Below are positions 62,402-64,000 of a DNA stretch of 64,000 nucleotides, in pieces (the first letter of the stretch is position 1; each line of letters begins with the position of its first letter). The DNA comes from Alphaproteobacteria bacterium. Lineage in GTDB: Bacteria > Pseudomonadota > Alphaproteobacteria > Rhodobacterales > Rhodobacteraceae. The translations under genes and the position numbers were made by a program. The DNA is taken from positions 31,739 through 95,738 of the forward strand of contig JAAAPD010000014.1 in the NCBI GenBank assembly GCA_009908505.1, written 5' to 3'. The notes under the pieces were generated by a model. That model made no database searches. It saw only the letters and a list, made by a program, of their open reading frames with translations, and was not told the DNA's origin.

Positions 62402-62764
62402 CTAGGCGCCGATGAAGGCGGTGTAGGCGGACTCGTCCATCATGTCGTCCATGGCCGACAGATCCGCCACTTTCATCTTGAAGAACCAGGCCTCGCCCAG
62501 CGGATCCTCGTTCACCAGGGCGGGATTGTCGACCAGCGCCGCGTTGACCTCGACGATCTCACCATCCAGCGGCGCGAGGATGTCCGAGGCCGCCTTGACG
62601 CTTTCGATCACCACGATCTCGTCATCCTTGGCCACTTCGCCGCCATCCTCGGGCAGTTCCACGAAAACCACGTCGCCCAGCTGGGTCGAAGCGTGTTCGG
62701 TGATCCCCACGACCACCACGTCGCCCTCGACGCGCAGCCATTCATGTTCTTCGGTGAATTTCAT
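62402..62764 (-). CDS. gcvH: Glycine cleavage system H protein
   Basis: The 120-residue lipoyl carrier shuttles the aminomethyl group. The lipoylation Lys lies in [12 protein letters not shown], near residue 62. ATG 62764 gives the family start [10 protein letters not shown]. It starts 13 bases after gcvT. Confidence 0.96.
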   Translation of the reverse strand: MKFTEEHEWLRVEGDVVVVGITEHASTQLGDVVFVELPEDGGEVAKDDEIVVIESVKAASDILAPLDGEIVEVNAALVDNPALVNEDPLGEAWFFKMKVADLSAMDDMMDESAYTAFIGA

Positions 62765-62777
62765 GTCGGTCTCCTTG

Positions 62778-63878
62778 CTATTTCTTGTAGGTCGATGGCC
62801 GGAACGGCAATTCGCAAACGGTAACGGGCAGGCGCTTGCCGCGCACCTCGCCCCATAGCGGCGTGCCCAGCGCGGCATGGGCTGTGCCCACATATCCCAT
62901 GGAAATCGCGCATTCGGTCGAGGGACCATAGGCGCCGGATGTCACCGCGCCAACCGGCTGGCTTGCCTCCTCTTCCGCGAAAAGCGGGGTTCCGGCGCGC
63001 ATCGGCGCGCGTCCCTCGGGGCGCAGTCCCACGCGCAGCCTTGCGGGCCCGTCGGTCAGGTGGTGGCGAATGCGCGCGAAACCGGGGTAATCGCCGACCT
63101 CGCGCCGGGCCTTCTGGATCGCCCAGACCAGGTTCGCCTCGACCGGCGTCGTTGTCTCGTCCAGGTCGGCCCCGTAAAGGCACAGCCCCGCCTCCAGCCG
63201 CAGGCTGTCGCGCGCGCCAAGGCCGATCGGTTCGACCGCGTCAATGTCCAATAGCGCCCGTGCCAGCGCCTCGGCACTGTCCTCGGGCACGGAAATCTCG
63301 AACCCGTCTTCGCCGGTATAGCCCGACCGCGAAACCCACAGATCGCCGAAATCCGAGGCCAGGGTGGCCACATCCATGAAGCCCATCGCGGCCACGTCCG
63401 GCACCAGCGCCGCCAGCACCTTCTCGGCCTTGGGGCCTTGCAGGGCGAGCAGCGCACGGTCGGTGACGACCTCGACCGCCGTGCTCTTCAGCCCCGCCCG
63501 CAAATGGCCGATATCGGCTTGCTTGCAGGCGGCATTGACCACCAGGAACAGGTGATCGCCGCGATTGGCGAACATCAGGTCGTCGAGAATGCCGCCCTCG
63601 TCATTGGTGAAGAACCCGTAGCGCTGACGCCCCTCTTTCAGGGTTTGCACCGCCTGAGGCACAAGGGCTTCCAGTTCGGCCGCCGCGTCAGGGCCGCGCA
63701 GGATCACCTGCCCCATGTGGCTGACATCGAAGAGGCCGGCATTCTGGCGCGTCCACAGGTGTTCCTTCATCACGCCGCGGGCGTATTGAACGGGCATTTC
63801 ATAGCCCGCGAAGGGCACGAATTTCGCGCCAAGACTGGCATGTAGATCGTATAGCGGTGTCTGTTTCAGATCGGCCAT
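62778..63878 (-). CDS. gcvT: Glycine cleavage system T protein (aminomethyltransferase)
   Basis: The 366-residue folate-dependent enzyme releases ammonia and makes methylene-THF. The N-terminus [26 protein letters not shown] and the [11 protein letters not shown] motif are as in GcvT. It is the first gene of gcvTHP and is preceded by a glycine riboswitch, so glycine should induce the operon. Confidence 0.96.
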   Translation of the reverse strand: MADLKQTPLYDLHASLGAKFVPFAGYEMPVQYARGVMKEHLWTRQNAGLFDVSHMGQVILRGPDAAAELEALVPQAVQTLKEGRQRYGFFTNDEGGILDDLMFANRGDHLFLVVNAACKQADIGHLRAGLKSTAVEVVTDRALLALQGPKAEKVLAALVPDVAAMGFMDVATLASDFGDLWVSRSGYTGEDGFEISVPEDSAEALARALLDIDAVEPIGLGARDSLRLEAGLCLYGADLDETTTPVEANLVWAIQKARREVGDYPGFARIRHHLTDGPARLRVGLRPEGRAPMRAGTPLFAEEEASQPVGAVTSGAYGPSTECAISMGYVGTAHAALGTPLWGEVRGKRLPVTVCELPFRPSTYKK

Positions 63879-63940
63879 GCCGCCTCCGGTCCTGTTGGCC
63901 GGGGCACGGCCCCGGGCATTGGGTACGGGCCGCGGCCCGC

Positions 63941-64000
63941 CTTCAATGCCCCCTCTGTCCGTTTGCCTGAGATCGCTATCCCTTCGGCGGGCGCATGAGG
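63941..64000 (-). ncRNA. Glycine riboswitch (partial, cut by the window edge)
   Basis: On the minus strand the sequence carries the glycine aptamer core: GCCGAAGGGAT, then TCTCAGGCAAACGGACAGAG, about 62 bases before the gcvT start. The core CAGGCAAA..GGACAGAG is diagnostic. At least one aptamer is visible; a tandem partner would lie beyond the window. The spacer to gcvT holds strong GC hairpins (around 63900-63936) that could form the expression platform. Confidence 0.88.

Overview
The window carries an almost complete photosynthesis gene cluster (about 1.6-49.9 kb) of an aerobic or facultative anoxygenic phototrophic alphaproteobacterium. Several traits point to a Rhodobacterales / Roseobacter-group organism. 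It has a type II reaction centre with a tetraheme PufC and no PufX. It has spheroidene-pathway carotenoid genes including crtA. It has an ALA synthase (Shemin pathway) and a ppsR/aerR regulator pair. The sequence is GC-rich. This is inference from gene content; no 16S gene is present.

Layout. 1-1.5 kb: the tail of a probable NmrA/SDR gene, a DUF481 outer-membrane protein with a strong terminator, and tRNA-Gly(GCC). 1.6-10.2 kb (minus): aerR, ppsR, bchG, a PucC-like transporter (ORF428 family), bchP, idi, bchE, bchJ. 10.5-26.7 kb (plus): bchF-N-B-H-L-M, lhaA, puhA-B-C, bciE, acsF, puhE, hemA, a class I cytochrome c, then a terminator. 26.8-39.8 kb (minus): the superoperon crtE-crtF-bchC-X-Y-Z-pufQ-B-A-L-M-C, followed by dxs. 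39.9-42.3 kb (plus): crtD-crtC. 42.4-45.5 kb (minus): crtI-crtB-tspO. 45.5-49.9 kb (plus): crtA-bchI-D-O. Beyond the cluster are a glutathione-peroxidase-like protein and a HemG-like flavodoxin (plus), a GNAT and a stand-alone RAM-domain protein (minus), hisB-hisH, a seven-function mrp antiporter operon with A and B fused (plus), and gcvT-H-P (minus) headed by a glycine riboswitch cut by the window edge.

How the genes work together. Dxs, Idi and CrtE make GGPP for carotenoids and for the bacteriochlorophyll tail (BchG, BchP). HemA starts tetrapyrrole synthesis. BchHID inserts Mg and BchM methylates. The E ring is closed either by the O2-independent BchE or by the O2-dependent AcsF/BciE. BchNBL, BchXYZ, BchF and BchC complete bacteriochlorophyllide a. 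PufBALMC and PuhA form LH1-RC, helped by LhaA, PuhB, PuhC, PuhE and PufQ. PpsR-type palindromes (TGT-N12-ACA) lie upstream of bchE, bchG, aerR, bchF, bchC, crtE/crtD and crtI/crtA. Tandem pairs occur at bchC, bchG and crtE/crtD. The bchE site overlaps an FNR-like palindrome.

I found no mobile element, CRISPR array or rRNA. I do not see a wholly new system. The best leads are in regulation (bchE, bchG, aerR-bchF), in the missing crtC start codon, and in two redox genes at the cluster edge (an atypical GPx and HemG).
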